DNA of 7,376 nucleotides from Xanthobacteraceae bacterium (GTDB taxonomy: Bacteria; Pseudomonadota; Alphaproteobacteria; Rhizobiales; Xanthobacteraceae). Under the pieces are notes generated by a model, which worked only from the letters and a program-made list of their open reading frames with translations, made no database searches and was not told the DNA's origin. Of the stretch, positions 1 through 7,376 are shown in pieces. Position 1 is the stretch's first letter; every line of letters begins with the position of its first letter. Position numbers and translations under genes: made by a program. The DNA is taken from NCBI GenBank assembly GCA_030037105.1, contig JASHRY010000212.1, positions 1-7,376 on the forward strand, given 5' to 3'.

Positions 1-161
1 GAAACCGCCGCGGCGCCGTCCATGCGCTCAAAACCGAGCAGATAGCCGCCGTCGTCGACGATGGAGATCGCGACCGCCCAATGGTTCTTGGCGGCTTCGG
101 CCTCGCACGCGGCCATCATCTTCTTTACGTCGGCCAAGGTGAGACACGGTTTGTTGCGCAT
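1..161 (-). CDS. GlcG/HbpS-family (DUF336, haem-degrading-like) protein, N-terminal part, runs off left edge
   Basis: Translating the minus strand from the ATG at 161-159 gives 53 complete codons, open to the window edge. The protein starts MRNKPCLTLADVKKMMA and continues with an AxxEAxKNxWxVAISIVDDGG stretch, then LLGFERMDGA near residues 42-50. The order LTLxxA/V..., amphipathic helix, 'V(A/S)I.VVD.GG.L..F.RMDGA' is the N-terminal signature of the GlcG/HbpS family (PF03928). Family members are usually about 130-170 aa, so roughly the first third is present. The family includes haem-binding HbpS of Streptomyces and GlcG of glycolate-utilisation loci; many members have no assigned function, and none can be assigned here. 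The start is supported by a strong Shine-Dalgarno (GAGGAG, 5 bases upstream). No export signal is seen, so this copy is probably cytoplasmic. It diverges from the secreted-protein gene at 311. Family identification is fairly secure; subfamily is open. Confidence 0.85.
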   Translation of the reverse strand, partial: MRNKPCLTLADVKKMMAACEAEAAKNHWAVAISIVDDGGYLLGFERMDGAAAV

Positions 162-166
162 GATTG

Positions 167-172
167 CTCCTC
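167..172 (-). promoter_or_regulatory. Shine-Dalgarno of the GlcG/HbpS-family gene
   Basis: On the minus strand GAGGAG lies five bases before the ATG at 161-159. This strong ribosome binding site fixes the start of the partial gene at the left edge, which is otherwise too truncated to judge by length. Confidence 0.75.
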
Positions 173-196
173 ATTGTCGCGGGCCTTGGGAAAAGC

Positions 197-225
197 TTGC
201 CCGCTTCCGCCGGCGATGCTATTCT
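197..225 (+). promoter_or_regulatory. Candidate extended -10 promoter for the small secreted-protein gene
   Basis: TTGCCC at 197-202 matches the sigma-70 -35 box at four of six positions. It is separated by 17 bases from TATTCT at 220-225, which matches the -10 box at four of six. A TG at 217-218, one base before the -10, makes it an extended -10. Transcription would begin near 232 and leave a leader of about 80 bases before the ATG at 311. This is read from the sequence only. GC-rich alphaproteobacterial promoters are often degenerate, so another site is possible. Confidence 0.4.
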
Positions 226-300
226 GAAATTTGTCATGTTTCGGTAAAGCGTGGGATGCTGTGTGCAACGGGGGCTGCACCGTCGATCAGCCGATGGCAC

Positions 301-307
301 GGAGGAG
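301..307 (+). promoter_or_regulatory. Shine-Dalgarno deciding the start at 311
   Basis: GGAGGAG sits directly before the ATG at 311; the GGAGG core leaves a five-base spacer. It supports 311 over the in-frame GTG at 251, which would add 20 residues with no signal-peptide character in front of the secretion signal. Confidence 0.8.
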
Positions 308-310
308 ATC

Positions 311-625
311 ATGACGCTTCGTTTGAAGCATCTTCGTTTGGTGGCGGCCGCACTTGCAATTGCCATGGTTTCCTTTGCCGGTGCTCCGGCGCGGGCATTC
401 ACGTTCGAAAATCAGAGCGCAACCAATTCGGACGGCAGTTCGAGATTTGCCGATCCCGACGATCAGGTCAACGGCTTCAGCAACGGCACGCAGCCGTTCG
501 GCCCGGGCGGTCCGACGCTGCAATTCAACGTGCGCGAGGGACCGGGTCCCTTCAGCCCGGTGAGTCCGTTCCACGGCTACATGCCGCCTCAGCCGCAATC
601 ATTCAACAACAATAACGACGATTGA
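311..625 (+). CDS. Small secreted Pro/Gly/Asn-rich protein of unknown function (104 aa)
   Basis: I do not recognise a named family. The first 29 residues are a textbook Sec signal peptide: basic n-region (MTLRLKHLRL), hydrophobic core (VAAALAIAMVSFAG) and an AxA cleavage site (APARA), predicted to be cut before FTFENQ. The mature part would be about 75 residues. It has no cysteine and no lysine, and is acidic: eight Asp/Glu against two Arg and one His. It is rich in Pro (11), Gly (9) and Asn (9), and ends in NNNNDD. This composition suggests a periplasmic or secreted, largely disordered polypeptide rather than a folded enzyme. The gene is monocistronic: it has its own ribosome binding site, a candidate promoter upstream and a strong hairpin just after the stop. 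It converges on mdtC. Similar short secreted hypothetical proteins are, to my recollection, common in Bradyrhizobium relatives, but I cannot verify homology. The coding call is strong because start, signal, stop and terminator agree; function is unknown. Confidence 0.8.
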   Translation: MTLRLKHLRLVAAALAIAMVSFAGAPARAFTFENQSATNSDGSSRFADPDDQVNGFSNGTQPFGPGGPTLQFNVREGPGPFSPVSPFHGYMPPQPQSFNNNNDD

Positions 626-639
626 AGCGCAAGATACGT

Positions 640-668
640 AGCCCCGGATGAGGGAAATCCGGGGCTTT
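640..668 (+). terminator. Intrinsic terminator-like hairpin after the secreted-protein gene
   Basis: A perfect 10-base inverted repeat, AGCCCCGGAT (640-649) and ATCCGGGGCT (657-666), flanks the seven-base loop GAGGGAA and is followed by TT, making a short T run at 666-668. It begins 14 bases after the stop at 625. The stem is strong but the T tract is short, and there is none on the minus strand. It should therefore act on the plus-strand gene rather than on mdtC. The sequence also resembles a dispersed alphaproteobacterial intergenic repeat, so it may be a repeat used as a terminator. Confidence 0.7.
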
Positions 669-689
669 CGCATCAGCCGGATCGGTTTT

Positions 690-720
690 CCCCGCATGTC
701 GCTGCGCTCATACGCGCTAC
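690..720 (-). repeat. Inverted, diverged relative of the 638-664 hairpin unit (putative dispersed repeat)
   Basis: Read on the minus strand, this 31-base segment shares the blocks GTAGC, CG, ATGAG, AT and CGGGG, in the same order, with the plus-strand segment 638-664. It has four more bases in the loop region. Its minus-strand RNA can pair CGUAUG with CAUGCG (one G-U pair) around a ten-base loop. GTAGC..ATGAGCGCAGCGA..CGGG is, from memory, a common intergenic repeat pattern in Bradyrhizobium-type genomes. That link is recollection, not a search. Confidence 0.45.
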
Positions 721-761
721 TGGCCGGCTTGTCATGCCCCGTGACGGCCGGGCATCCAGTA
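718..761. repeat. Imperfect intergenic palindrome (TACTGG...ATGCCC / GGGCAT-CCAGTA)
   Basis: TACTGG (718-723) pairs with CCAGTA (756-761), and ATGCCC (734-739) pairs with GGGCAT (750-755). The left half carries a ten-base interruption, CCGGCTTGTC, between its two arms; the right arms are adjacent. The layout looks like a palindromic intergenic unit that has been expanded or decayed on one side. Similar GTCATGCCC...GGGCATCCAG units are, to my knowledge, frequent in Bradyrhizobium and Rhodopseudomonas intergenic DNA. There is no T run on either side, so it is not a good intrinsic terminator for mdtC. Confidence 0.5.
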
Positions 762-863
762 ACCCAAGTGGTGCTGCAGAGACCCCCCAACCGTGGCGAC
801 GACTGATCAGCCGCCTCCGCGGTGTGACATTCAAATGGTGCCAACGGCAATCGGGACCGATAA

Positions 864-3800
864 TCACTCCGCTGGCGCGGGAGGAGCCGCGAAACGGCGC
901 GGCAGCAGCCGCTGCCTGACGCGCAACGACCAGTCGCTGAGTCGGTCGAGATAAAGATAGACAACGGGCGTGGTGTAGAGGGTCAGCAATTGGCTGATCA
1001 GCAGCCCGCCGACAATCGAGATGCCCAGCGGACGGCGAATCTCGCCGCCGTTGCCGAAGCTCAGCGCCAACGGCATCGCGCCGAGAATTGCGGCCGAAGT
1101 GGTCATCATGATTGGACGAAAGCGCAGCAGACAGGCCTCGAAGATGGCATCGTAGGAGTTCAAATGACGCGATCGCCTCGCGTCGATGGCAAAGTCGATC
1201 ATCATGATGGCGTTCTTCTTGACGATGCCGATGAGCAGGATCACGCCGATCAGACCGATGATGTCGAATTCGGTGTGGACCGCCATCAGAGCCAAAAGCG
1301 CCCCCACGCCGGCCGACGGCAACGTCGAGAGGATGGTGATCGGGTGGATGTAGCTCTCGTAGAGAACGCCGAGGACGATATAGACGGCGGCGATCGCGGC
1401 GGCGATCAGGATCGGTTCCTTGGCAAGCGATTGTTCGAAGAGCTGCGCCGTGCCGGTGAGCGTGCCGTGGATCGAGGCGGGCATGCGGATTCGGGCGATG
1501 GCGGCGTTGATCTCATCCGTCGCCTCGCCGAGCGACCTGCCGGGCTGCAAATTGAACGATATGGTCGAAGCGACGAACAATCCCTGGTGATTGACCGACA
1601 GCGGCGTGTGGCTCGGTCGATAATGGCTGACCGTGGCCAGCGGAATCATGGTCTCCGGGGCCGTGCTGACTGCGGCGCCGGCGGACGTGGCGCCATGGCC
1701 GGTATTGGCGAGCGCATTGATGTAGGCGTTACGCGCCGCTTCGGCGTTGGCGGATGCCGCGGTCGTTGCGCTTGATGTCGCAGCCGATCCGCTCGCGCCC
1801 GACATGGAGGAAGCCGTAGCGACGGTTCCGACGGTGGCGGCCGCCGTCACCGTTCCCCCCGGGGCATTGGTTGTCGCAGTTCCGGGGGGAGTGGCGCCGG
1901 AGGTGGCCACGTAAACGTCGCGCAGCGAAATGGGATATTGCGTGTAGCGCGGATCGATCTCCATCACGACGTGGTACTGGTTGATCGCGCTGTAGATGAC
2001 GGAGACCTCGCGCTGCCCGAACGCGTCGTACAGCGTGTTGTCGATTTGCAGCGGCGAAATGCCGAGGCGCGCCGCGGTGTCGCGGTCGATGTCGAGATAG
2101 GTCTCGAGCCCGCGCTGCTGCTGATCGGAACTTACGTCGGTCAGCACGGGATTATGCTCAAGCGCGTCGACGAGCTTCGGCGTCCAAGCATAAAGTTCCT
2201 GCACGTCCTCGGACTGGAGCGTGAACTGATACTGCGCGTTGCTTTGGCGGCCGCCGGCGCGCAGATCCTGGATCGCGGCCAGGTACAGGCGTCCGCCGGC
2301 GACCTTGGCGAGCTTCGGCCGCAGCCGCGCGATCACCCGGTCCACCGAAATGTTGCGCTGCGATAGCGGCTTGAGCGAGACATAGACGTTGCCTCTGTTG
2401 ATCTGGGCATAGCCGCCGCCGCTGCCGACGCCGGTATAGCCGACGACGTTCTCCACCGCGGGATCCTGGCGCACGATGCTCACCATCTGCCGCAGCTTTT
2501 GACTCATCGCCTGGAACGAGATGCTCTGATCGGCCTGCATCGAGCCGACCAACCGGCCGGTGTCCTGCTGCGGAAAGAAGCCTTTGGGCACGACGATATA
2601 GAGGGCCACGTTCAGGCAGATCGTCGACAAGAAAATCGCCAACACCAGGCCGCTGTGCCGCAACGCCACGGCGAGCGTGCGCGCATAGCCGCGCCGCACC
2701 CGTTCGAATAGGTCCGGACGGCGCTCCCCGCCCGGCGCCCGCCGCGCTCCCAGGAAAAGACCGCACATCATCGGCGTGGTCGTGAGCGAGATCGCCAGCG
2801 ATATGAGAATCGCAACCGACAAAGTGACGGTGAATTCGCGGAACAGCCGGCCGAGAATGCCGCCCATCAGCAAGATCGGTGTGAATACCGCGATCAGCGA
2901 CAAGCTCATGGACAGCACGGTGAATCCGACCTCGCGCGCGCCGCGCAGGGCGGCCTGCATGCGCGGCATTCCTTCTTCCATGTGCCGGGAGATGTTTTCG
3001 AGCACGACGATGGCGTCGTCGACGACGAAACCGGTGGAGATGGTCAGCGCCATCAACGACAGCAGGTCCAGACTGTAGCCGAGAAGATACATGATGCCGA
3101 ACGTGCCGAAGATCGAGATCGGCACCGCGACGCTGGGAATGACGGTGGCGCGGATGTTGCGCAGAAACAGGAACACCACCATGGTGACCAGAACGACGGC
3201 CAGCACCAGCGTCATTTCCGTATCGTGCAGCGAAGCGCGGATCGTGACGCTGCGGTCGATGGCGACCTTCACGTTCATTTCGGCCGGCATCGCCGCTTCC
3301 AGATGCGGCAATTCGGCCTTCACGTTGTCGATGGTATCGATGATGTTGGCGTTGGGCTGGCGGAACAGGATGACCAGGACCGACGGTTGCCCGTTGGACA
3401 GGCCGAGATTGCGCACGTCCTGAACCGAGTCCTCAACTTCGGCGATGTCGGAGAGGCGCACGGCCGCGCCGTCGCGGTAGGCGATAACCAGCGGCGCATA
3501 ATCCGCCGCCACGTTGGCCTGATCGTTGGTGTAGATCTGATAGCGCCGGTCGCCGTCTTCGATGGTGCCCTTGGGGCTGTTGGCGTTGGCCGAAGCGAGC
3601 GCGGCGCGCACGTCTTCGAGGCCGATGCCGTATTTGTACAGCGCCTGCGGGTTGAGCTCGACGCGCACCGCCGGCAGCGTCGAGCCGCCGATGATGACGT
3701 TGCCGATGCCGCTGAGCTGCGACAGACGCTGCGCCAGGACATTGCTCGCCGCGTCGTACATCTGGCCGCGCGTCATCGTCTTCGAGGTCAGCGCCAGGAT

Positions 3801-4220
3801 GAGGATCGGCGCGTCGGCCGGATTGACCTTGCGGTAGGTGGGGTTGCTCGGCAGGTTGGAGGGCAGATCGGCGCGGGCGGCGTTGATGGCGGCCTGGACG
3901 TCGCGCGCGGCGCCGTCGATGTCGCGGCTGATGTCGAACTGCAGGGTGATGCGGGCCTGTCCGATGCCGCTTTGCGACGTCATCTCGGTCACGTCGGCGA
4001 TCTGCCCGAGGTGGCGCTCGAGCGGCTCGGCGACGCTGGTGGCCACCGTGTCCGGACTGGCGCCGGGAAGCTGCGCGGTGACGGAGATGGTGGGAAAATC
4101 CACTTGCGGCAGCGGCGCTACCGGCAGCTTGGAAAAGCCGAGCACGCCGGCCAGCGCGATGGCGACCGTGAGCAGCGTGGTCGCCACCCGCCGCTCGATG
4201 AATGGCGCGGAGATGTTCAT
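864..4220 (-). CDS. mdtC: MdtC-like RND multidrug efflux permease with an 82-residue periplasmic insertion
   Basis: Inner-membrane proton/drug antiporter of the RND (AcrB/HAE1) family, 1118 aa; E. coli MdtC is 1025. It tracks MdtC rather than Mdt[13 protein letters not shown] near residues 32-43, the [11 protein letters not shown] block, GGRQSNAx[14 protein letters not shown] and YTTPVVYL motifs. TM1 is about residues 13-31 and TM2-6 about 336-490. TM7 is about 530-550 and TM8-12 about 936-1090. Large periplasmic porter/docking loops lie between TM1-TM2 and TM7-TM8. Proton-relay residues are all present: D401 and D402 ([13 protein letters not shown]), K1002 (GIVKKNA), and R1033 and T1040 (RFRPIMMT), equivalent to AcrB D407/D408, K940, R971 and T978. 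Most of the extra length is one Ala/Thr/Ser/Gly-rich block at residues 774-855. The start overlaps the mdtB stop by four bases with only a weak ribosome site, so translation is probably coupled. By analogy with E. coli it acts with MdtB in a mixed trimer; substrates cannot be read from sequence. Confidence 0.95.
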   Translation of the reverse strand: MNISAPFIERRVATTLLTVAIALAGVLGFSKLPVAPLPQVDFPTISVTAQLPGASPDTVATSVAEPLERHLGQIADVTEMTSQSGIGQARITLQFDISRDIDGAARDVQAAINAARADLPSNLPSNPTYRKVNPADAPILILALTSKTMTRGQMYDAASNVLAQRLSQLSGIGNVIIGGSTLPAVRVELNPQALYKYGIGLEDVRAALASANANSPKGTIEDGDRRYQIYTNDQANVAADYAPLVIAYRDGAAVRLSDIAEVEDSVQDVRNLGLSNGQPSVLVILFRQPNANIIDTIDNVKAELPHLEAAMPAEMNVKVAIDRSVTIRASLHDTEMTLVLAVVLVTMVVFLFLRNIRATVIPSVAVPISIFGTFGIMYLLGYSLDLLSLMALTISTGFVVDDAIVVLENISRHMEEGMPRMQAALRGAREVGFTVLSMSLSLIAVFTPILLMGGILGRLFREFTVTLSVAILISLAISLTTTPMMCGLFLGARRAPGGERRPDLFERVRRGYARTLAVALRHSGLVLAIFLSTICLNVALYIVVPKGFFPQQDTGRLVGSMQADQSISFQAMSQKLRQMVSIVRQDPAVENVVGYTGVGSGGGYAQINRGNVYVSLKPLSQRNISVDRVIARLRPKLAKVAGGRLYLAAIQDLRAGGRQSNAQYQFTLQSEDVQELYAWTPKLVDALEHNPVLTDVSSDQQQRGLETYLDIDRDTAARLGISPLQIDNTLYDAFGQREVSVIYSAINQYHVVMEIDPRYTQYPISLRDVYVATSGATPPGTATTNAPGGTVTAAATVGTVATASSMSGASGSAATSSATTAASANAEAARNAYINALANTGHGATSAGAAVSTAPETMIPLATVSHYRPSHTPLSVNHQGLFVASTISFNLQPGRSLGEATDEINAAIARIRMPASIHGTLTGTAQLFEQSLAKEPILIAAAIAAVYIVLGVLYESYIHPITILSTLPSAGVGALLALMAVHTEFDIIGLIGVILLIGIVKKNAIMMIDFAIDARRSRHLNSYDAIFEACLLRFRPIMMTTSAAILGAMPLALSFGNGGEIRRPLGISIVGGLLISQLLTLYTTPVVYLYLDRLSDWSLRVRQRLLPRRFAAPPAPAE
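1656..1901 (-). other. Low-complexity insertion segment inside MdtC (residues 774-855)
   Basis: The 82 codons between the strand ending DVYVAT and the strand starting ETMIPLATV have no counterpart in E. coli MdtC, where about eight residues (INNEGKA) link the same strands. By composition it is 26 Ala, 15 Thr, 11 Ser and 10 Gly, about three quarters of the segment. The middle ([18 protein letters not shown], about residues 824-841) could form a short helix. The rest looks like a flexible linker. By alignment with AcrB the loop lies in the second periplasmic domain, at the edge of the docking (DC) region near porter subdomain PC2, so the insertion should project into the periplasm. Reading frame and codon style are continuous with the flanks. 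Confidence 0.85.
4217..4220 (-). promoter_or_regulatory. ATGA stop/start overlap joining mdtB and mdtC
   Basis: On the minus strand ATGA supplies both the ATG of mdtC (4220-4218) and the TGA of mdtB (4219-4217). The bases just upstream (GAGCCCGCGGA) form only a weak Shine-Dalgarno. Ribosomes finishing mdtB probably reinitiate at mdtC, which would help balance the two subunits of the mixed trimer. Confidence 0.8.
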
Positions 4221-7200
4221 TCCGCGGGCTCGCGCGGCGCCAGCGGGTTGGCCGGCCGCCGTCCGGTGAGACGCAGAGCGAGACGGTCGAAATAAAGATA
4301 GATGACCGGGGTGGTGAACAAGGTCAGCATCTGGCTGAAGATCAGCCCGCCGATGATGGCGATGCCGAGCGGTTGGCGCAGCTCGGAGCCGGTCCCGGTC
4401 CCGAGCATCAGCGGCAACGCGCCGAGAATCGCCGCCATCGTCGTCATCATGATCGGCCGGAAGCGCAGCAGGCAGGCCTGATAGATCGCTTCGCGCGGCG
4501 GCAGGCCCTCGACGCGTTCGGCCTCCAGGGCGAAGTCGATCATCATGATCGCGTTCTTTTTGACGATGCCGATCAAAAGGATGATGCCGATGATGGCGAT
4601 GATGTCGAGGTCGTAGTGCAGGAGCATCAACGACAGCAGGGCGCCGACGCCGGCCGACGGCAAGGTCGACAGAATGGTGATCGGATGAATGAAGCTCTCG
4701 TAAAGGACGCCGAGCACGATGTACATCGCCGCCACGGCGGCGATGATCAGAAACACCTCGTTGGCCAACGATGACTGAAAGGCCGCCGCGGTACCTTGGA
4801 ATGTGGTGGTGAAGCTGATGGGAAGGCCGACCTCGTTCTCCGTGCGCTGAATGGCGTCGACTGCCGCGCCGAGCGAAACGCCCGGGGCGGTGTTGAATGA
4901 GATGGTGGTGGCCGGCAACTGGCCGAAATGCGTGATCAACAGCGGCCCGGTGCGCTTGTTGACGTGAACGATGGCCGAAAGCGGCACTTGCCCATTGGTC
5001 GACGAGGACGACGAGGGCAAGTAGATCATCGACAACCCGTCGAGCGTGCGCTGCAACGAGGGGTCGACTTCCATGATCACGCGGTACTGGTTCGATTGGG
5101 TATAGACGGTCGAGATGATGCGCTGCCCGAACGCGTCGTAAAGCGCATTATCGACGGTCGCCGGCGTGATGCCGAAGCGGGCGGCGGTCGCCCGGTCGAT
5201 GACGATGTCGAGCGCCAATCCCTCCTGCTGCATGTCGCTGGCGACGTCGGTGAGCTGCGGCAATTGACTGAGCCGCTGCACCAGGCGCGGCACCCAGCTT
5301 TTGAATTCGGCGGAATTGGCGTCCTCGAGCACGAAATGATAGGGAGCGCGGCTGATCGTTGCGTCGATGGTCAGGTCCTGCACCGGCTGCAGGTAAAGCG
5401 AGATGCCGACGACGCCGGAGACTTCGCGCTGCATCCGGCGGATGATCTCGCTCGCGGTCAGGCGGCGCTGGTCATGCGGATTCAGATTGATCAGGAAGCG
5501 GCCGGTATTCTGCGTCTGATTGGTGCCGTCGACGCCGATGAAGGAGCTCAGGCTCTCCACGTCCGGATCGCGCAGAACCGCTTGCGCAAGCTCGTTCTGA
5601 AGTTTCGCCATCGCCTCGTAGGAGATGCTCTGCGAGGCTTCCGAGATTCCCTGGATCATCCCGGTGTCCTGCACCGGGAAGAATCCCTTCGGGATCAGGA
5701 CGTAGAGGAGGAGCGTGAACGCCAGCGTCAGCACGGCGACCAGCAGGGTGAGCGGCTGCCGGTCCAGCACCCAATTCAACGCCCGGCCGTAGAGCGCGAT
5801 GGTCGCTTTGAAGACGCGTTCGGCCTGAAGGTCGAAGCCGCTGCGTTCGGCGTCGGGGCGGTGGCGAATGAGCTTGGCGCACATCATCGGCACCAGGGTC
5901 AACGAGACCACGGCGGAGATGACGATCGTGGTCGCCAGCGTGAGGGCGAATTCATGAAACAGGCGGCCGACGACCTCGCCCATGAACAACAGCGGTATGA
6001 GCACCGCGATCAACGAGATGGTGAGCGAAATGATGGTGAAGCCGATCTGCGCCGAGCCTCTGAGCGCGGCCTCGACCGGCTGCATTCCGCCTTCCACGTA
6101 GCGGGCGATGTTCTCGATCATGACGATGGCGTCGTCGACCACGAAGCCGGTGGCGATCGTCAGCGCCATCAACGACAGATTGTCGAGGCTGAAGCCGAGG
6201 AGATACATCATACCCAGCGTGCCGACGAGCGACAGCGGCACCGACAGGCTGGGAATGAGGGTGCCGGGAAGCGTGCGCAGGAACAGAAAGATCACCACCA
6301 CGACCAGGATGACCGCGAGGCCGAGTTCGAATTCGACATCGGCGACCGAGGCGCGGATGGTGACGGTGCGGTCGCTGAAAACGGCGACGTCCATGGCCGC
6401 CGGCAGCGTGGACACGATCTGCGGCAGCAGGGTTTGGACGCGGTCCACCACCTGGATGATGTTCGCCCCCGGCTGGCGTTGAACGTTGAGGATGATCGCC
6501 GGCGTGGTGTTCGCCCAGGCGCTGAGCTTGGTGTTTTCGGGGCCGCTGATCACGGTTGCCACGTCCGCGAGCCTGACGGGGTTGCCGTTGCGGTAGGCGA
6601 TGACGATATTGCCGAACTGCGCGGCGCTCTGCGCCGGGTCGTTGCTGCTGATCGTGAGCTGATCGTTGGCGTTGATCGTGGTTGCCTGCGCCGGTCCGTC
6701 GAAGTTTCCCTTCGGGATATTGACGTTGAAGTTGCCGACGATGGTGCGGACGTCGTCGATGTTCAGGCCGTAGGCGGCGAGCGACTGCGGATTGAACTGG
6801 ATGCGCATCGCCGGCCGGTGCCCGCCGCTGACGGTGACCATGCCGACGCCGTTCAGTTGCGAAATCTTCTGCGCCAGCCTGGTCTCGCTCAGATCCTCGA
6901 GTTCGATCAGCGACAGGGTTTTCGAGGTGACCGCAAGCGTCATGATCGGCGCATCGGCCGGGTTGATCTTGGCGTAGACCGGGGGGATGGGCAGGTCGCT
7001 GGGCAGCAAATTGTTTGCGGCGTTGATCGCGGCCTGCACCTCCTGCTCGGCAACGTCGAGGCTGAGATCGAGGCTGAACTGCAGCGTGATCACCGACGCG
7101 CCGGCGGAACTCGCCGACGTCATCTGGTTCAATCCGGGCATCTGCCCGAGTTGCCGCTCGAGCGGAGCAGTGATCGACGACGTCATCACTTCCGGGCTGG

Positions 7201-7360
7201 CGCCGGGATAGAACGTCTGCACCTGGATGGTCGGATAGTCGACTTCCGGCAGCGCGGCGACCGGAAGGAACCTGAACGCCAGCATGCCCGACAGCATGAT
7301 GGCTATCATCATGAGGGTGGTCGCCACAGGCCGCAGAATGAACGGCTGTGAGGGGTTCAT
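4217..7360 (-). CDS. mdtB: MdtB-like RND multidrug efflux permease
   Basis: Inner-membrane proton/drug antiporter subunit of the RND (AcrB/HAE1) family, 1047 aa, close to the 1040 aa of E. coli MdtB. MdtB-type signatures run throughout: RPVATTLMM at residues 10-18, [11 protein letters not shown] near 38-47, the [14 protein letters not shown] block, SANDQ-like and [11 protein letters not shown] segments, [18 protein letters not shown], the [10 protein letters not shown] block and [18 protein letters not shown]1 is about residues 12-30, TM2-6 start about 344 and TM8-12 start about 869, with two large periplasmic loops between. Proton-relay residues are intact: D409 and D410, K935, R966 and T973. 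At residues 783-787 a run of five Ser sits in the same loop that is greatly expanded in MdtC. The start ATG overlaps a TGA in the frame of the upstream gene; GGCGGG eight bases before is a weak ribosome site. E. coli MdtB and MdtC form a heterotrimer with the MdtA adaptor and TolC, and adjacency here supports the same arrangement. Confidence 0.96.
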   Translation of the reverse strand: MNPSQPFILRPVATTLMMIAIMLSGMLAFRFLPVAALPEVDYPTIQVQTFYPGASPEVMTSSITAPLERQLGQMPGLNQMTSASSAGASVITLQFSLDLSLDVAEQEVQAAINAANNLLPSDLPIPPVYAKINPADAPIMTLAVTSKTLSLIELEDLSETRLAQKISQLNGVGMVTVSGGHRPAMRIQFNPQSLAAYGLNIDDVRTIVGNFNVNIPKGNFDGPAQATTINANDQLTISSNDPAQSAAQFGNIVIAYRNGNPVRLADVATVISGPENTKLSAWANTTPAIILNVQRQPGANIIQVVDRVQTLLPQIVSTLPAAMDVAVFSDRTVTIRASVADVEFELGLAVILVVVVIFLFLRTLPGTLIPSLSVPLSLVGTLGMMYLLGFSLDNLSLMALTIATGFVVDDAIVMIENIARYVEGGMQPVEAALRGSAQIGFTIISLTISLIAVLIPLLFMGEVVGRLFHEFALTLATTIVISAVVSLTLVPMMCAKLIRHRPDAERSGFDLQAERVFKATIALYGRALNWVLDRQPLTLLVAVLTLAFTLLLYVLIPKGFFPVQDTGMIQGISEASQSISYEAMAKLQNELAQAVLRDPDVESLSSFIGVDGTNQTQNTGRFLINLNPHDQRRLTASEIIRRMQREVSGVVGISLYLQPVQDLTIDATISRAPYHFVLEDANSAEFKSWVPRLVQRLSQLPQLTDVASDMQQEGLALDIVIDRATAARFGITPATVDNALYDAFGQRIISTVYTQSNQYRVIMEVDPSLQRTLDGLSMIYLPSSSSSTNGQVPLSAIVHVNKRTGPLLITHFGQLPATTISFNTAPGVSLGAAVDAIQRTENEVGLPISFTTTFQGTAAAFQSSLANEVFLIIAAVAAMYIVLGVLYESFIHPITILSTLPSAGVGALLSLMLLHYDLDIIAIIGIILLIGIVKKNAIMMIDFALEAERVEGLPPREAIYQACLLRFRPIMMTTMAAILGALPLMLGTGTGSELRQPLGIAIIGGLIFSQMLTLFTTPVIYLYFDRLALRLTGRRPANPLAPREPAE

Positions 7361-7376
7361 TGGTTTTGCCCGCCAT
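7357..7376 (-). CDS. 3' end of an upstream gene, probably the mdtA-like periplasmic adaptor
   Basis: Only about six codons are inside the window. In one minus-strand frame they read GGQNQ followed by TGA (7359-7357), which overlaps the mdtB ATG by four bases exactly as mdtB overlaps mdtC. In E. coli and most relatives the gene directly before mdtB encodes the membrane fusion (adaptor) protein MdtA. The assignment therefore rests on gene order and the matching ATGA junction, not on any recognisable adaptor sequence. If the adaptor gene ends elsewhere, this frame is meaningless. Confidence 0.4.

Noticed and set aside
251..310. GTG at 251 as a longer start for the secreted-protein gene
   Set aside because: The added 20 residues (GCCVQRGLHRRSADG-type) would precede the signal peptide, and the strong GGAGGAG site belongs to the ATG at 311.
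803..810. CTGATCAG palindrome in the mdtC downstream region as an operator or hairpin
   Set aside because: It is an isolated 8-base palindrome with no adequate loop, no T run and no promoter beside it, so chance is sufficient.
1656..1901. The MdtC insertion as recently acquired foreign DNA
   Set aside because: A hand count gives 21 of 82 codons ending in A/T inside the block against 15 of the next 80 codons. That difference is too small to argue for transfer, and there are no flanking repeats or frame disturbance.
2982..4295. 437-aa plus-strand open frame opposite the start of mdtC
   Set aside because: It has the same His/Asp/Arg/Gln-rich shadow composition, is antisense to conserved RND sequence and shows no family match.
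4928..7351. 807-aa plus-strand open frame opposite mdtB
   Set aside because: It lies wholly antisense to a clear mdtB gene. Its translation is dominated by Asp, Arg, His and Gln, as expected from the complement of a GC-biased coding frame, with no recognisable domain or ribosome site.
864..7360. mdtB and mdtC as a recent tandem duplication (long direct repeat)
   Set aside because: They share only short near-identical DNA patches at conserved motifs. Each matches its own E. coli orthologue, so the duplication is ancient.
5952..7376. 474-aa minus-strand open frame starting at the right edge
   Set aside because: It overlaps mdtB in another frame, and its translation is Arg/His-rich with no domain. 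The mdtB frame matches a known protein throughout.

Overview
The window is GC-rich, with a strong G/C bias at third codon positions. It looks like chromosomal DNA of an alphaproteobacterium. The intergenic hairpins and the small secreted protein suggest the Bradyrhizobium/Rhodopseudomonas group, but that placement is an inference. No rRNA, tRNA, CRISPR array, integrase or transposase is visible.

Layout. Right-hand 88% (864-7376, minus strand): the distal part of an mdtABC-type multidrug efflux operon, transcribed right to left. The last few codons of what is probably the periplasmic adaptor gene (mdtA-like) run in from the right edge (7376-7357). Then come mdtB (7360-4217, 1047 aa) and mdtC (4220-864, 1118 aa). 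Both junctions are 4-base ATGA stop/start overlaps, which suggests translational coupling. Both permeases keep the proton-relay residues of the RND superfamily. MdtC carries an 82-residue Ala/Thr/Ser/Gly-rich insertion in a periplasmic loop that is short in E. coli MdtC.

Middle (626-863): a 238-base intergenic stretch between convergent genes. It holds a strong hairpin terminator for the small plus-strand gene, followed by imperfect palindromes that look like decayed dispersed intergenic repeats. No convincing terminator for mdtC is visible, and 762-863 shows nothing recognisable.

Left (1-625): a small secreted-protein gene on the plus strand (311-625, 104 aa, clear signal peptide). Diverging from it is the 5' part of a GlcG/HbpS-family gene on the minus strand (161 to beyond position 1). 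They share a 149-base divergent upstream region with one plausible plus-strand promoter.

How the genes work together. By analogy with E. coli MdtABC, MdtB and MdtC form a mixed inner-membrane trimer. It docks through the adaptor onto a TolC-type outer-membrane channel and exports drugs or detergent-like compounds using the proton gradient. No mdtD-like transporter or BaeSR-like regulator follows mdtC. The left-hand genes appear functionally unrelated. The only frank oddity is the MdtC insertion; I see no evidence for a wholly new system.
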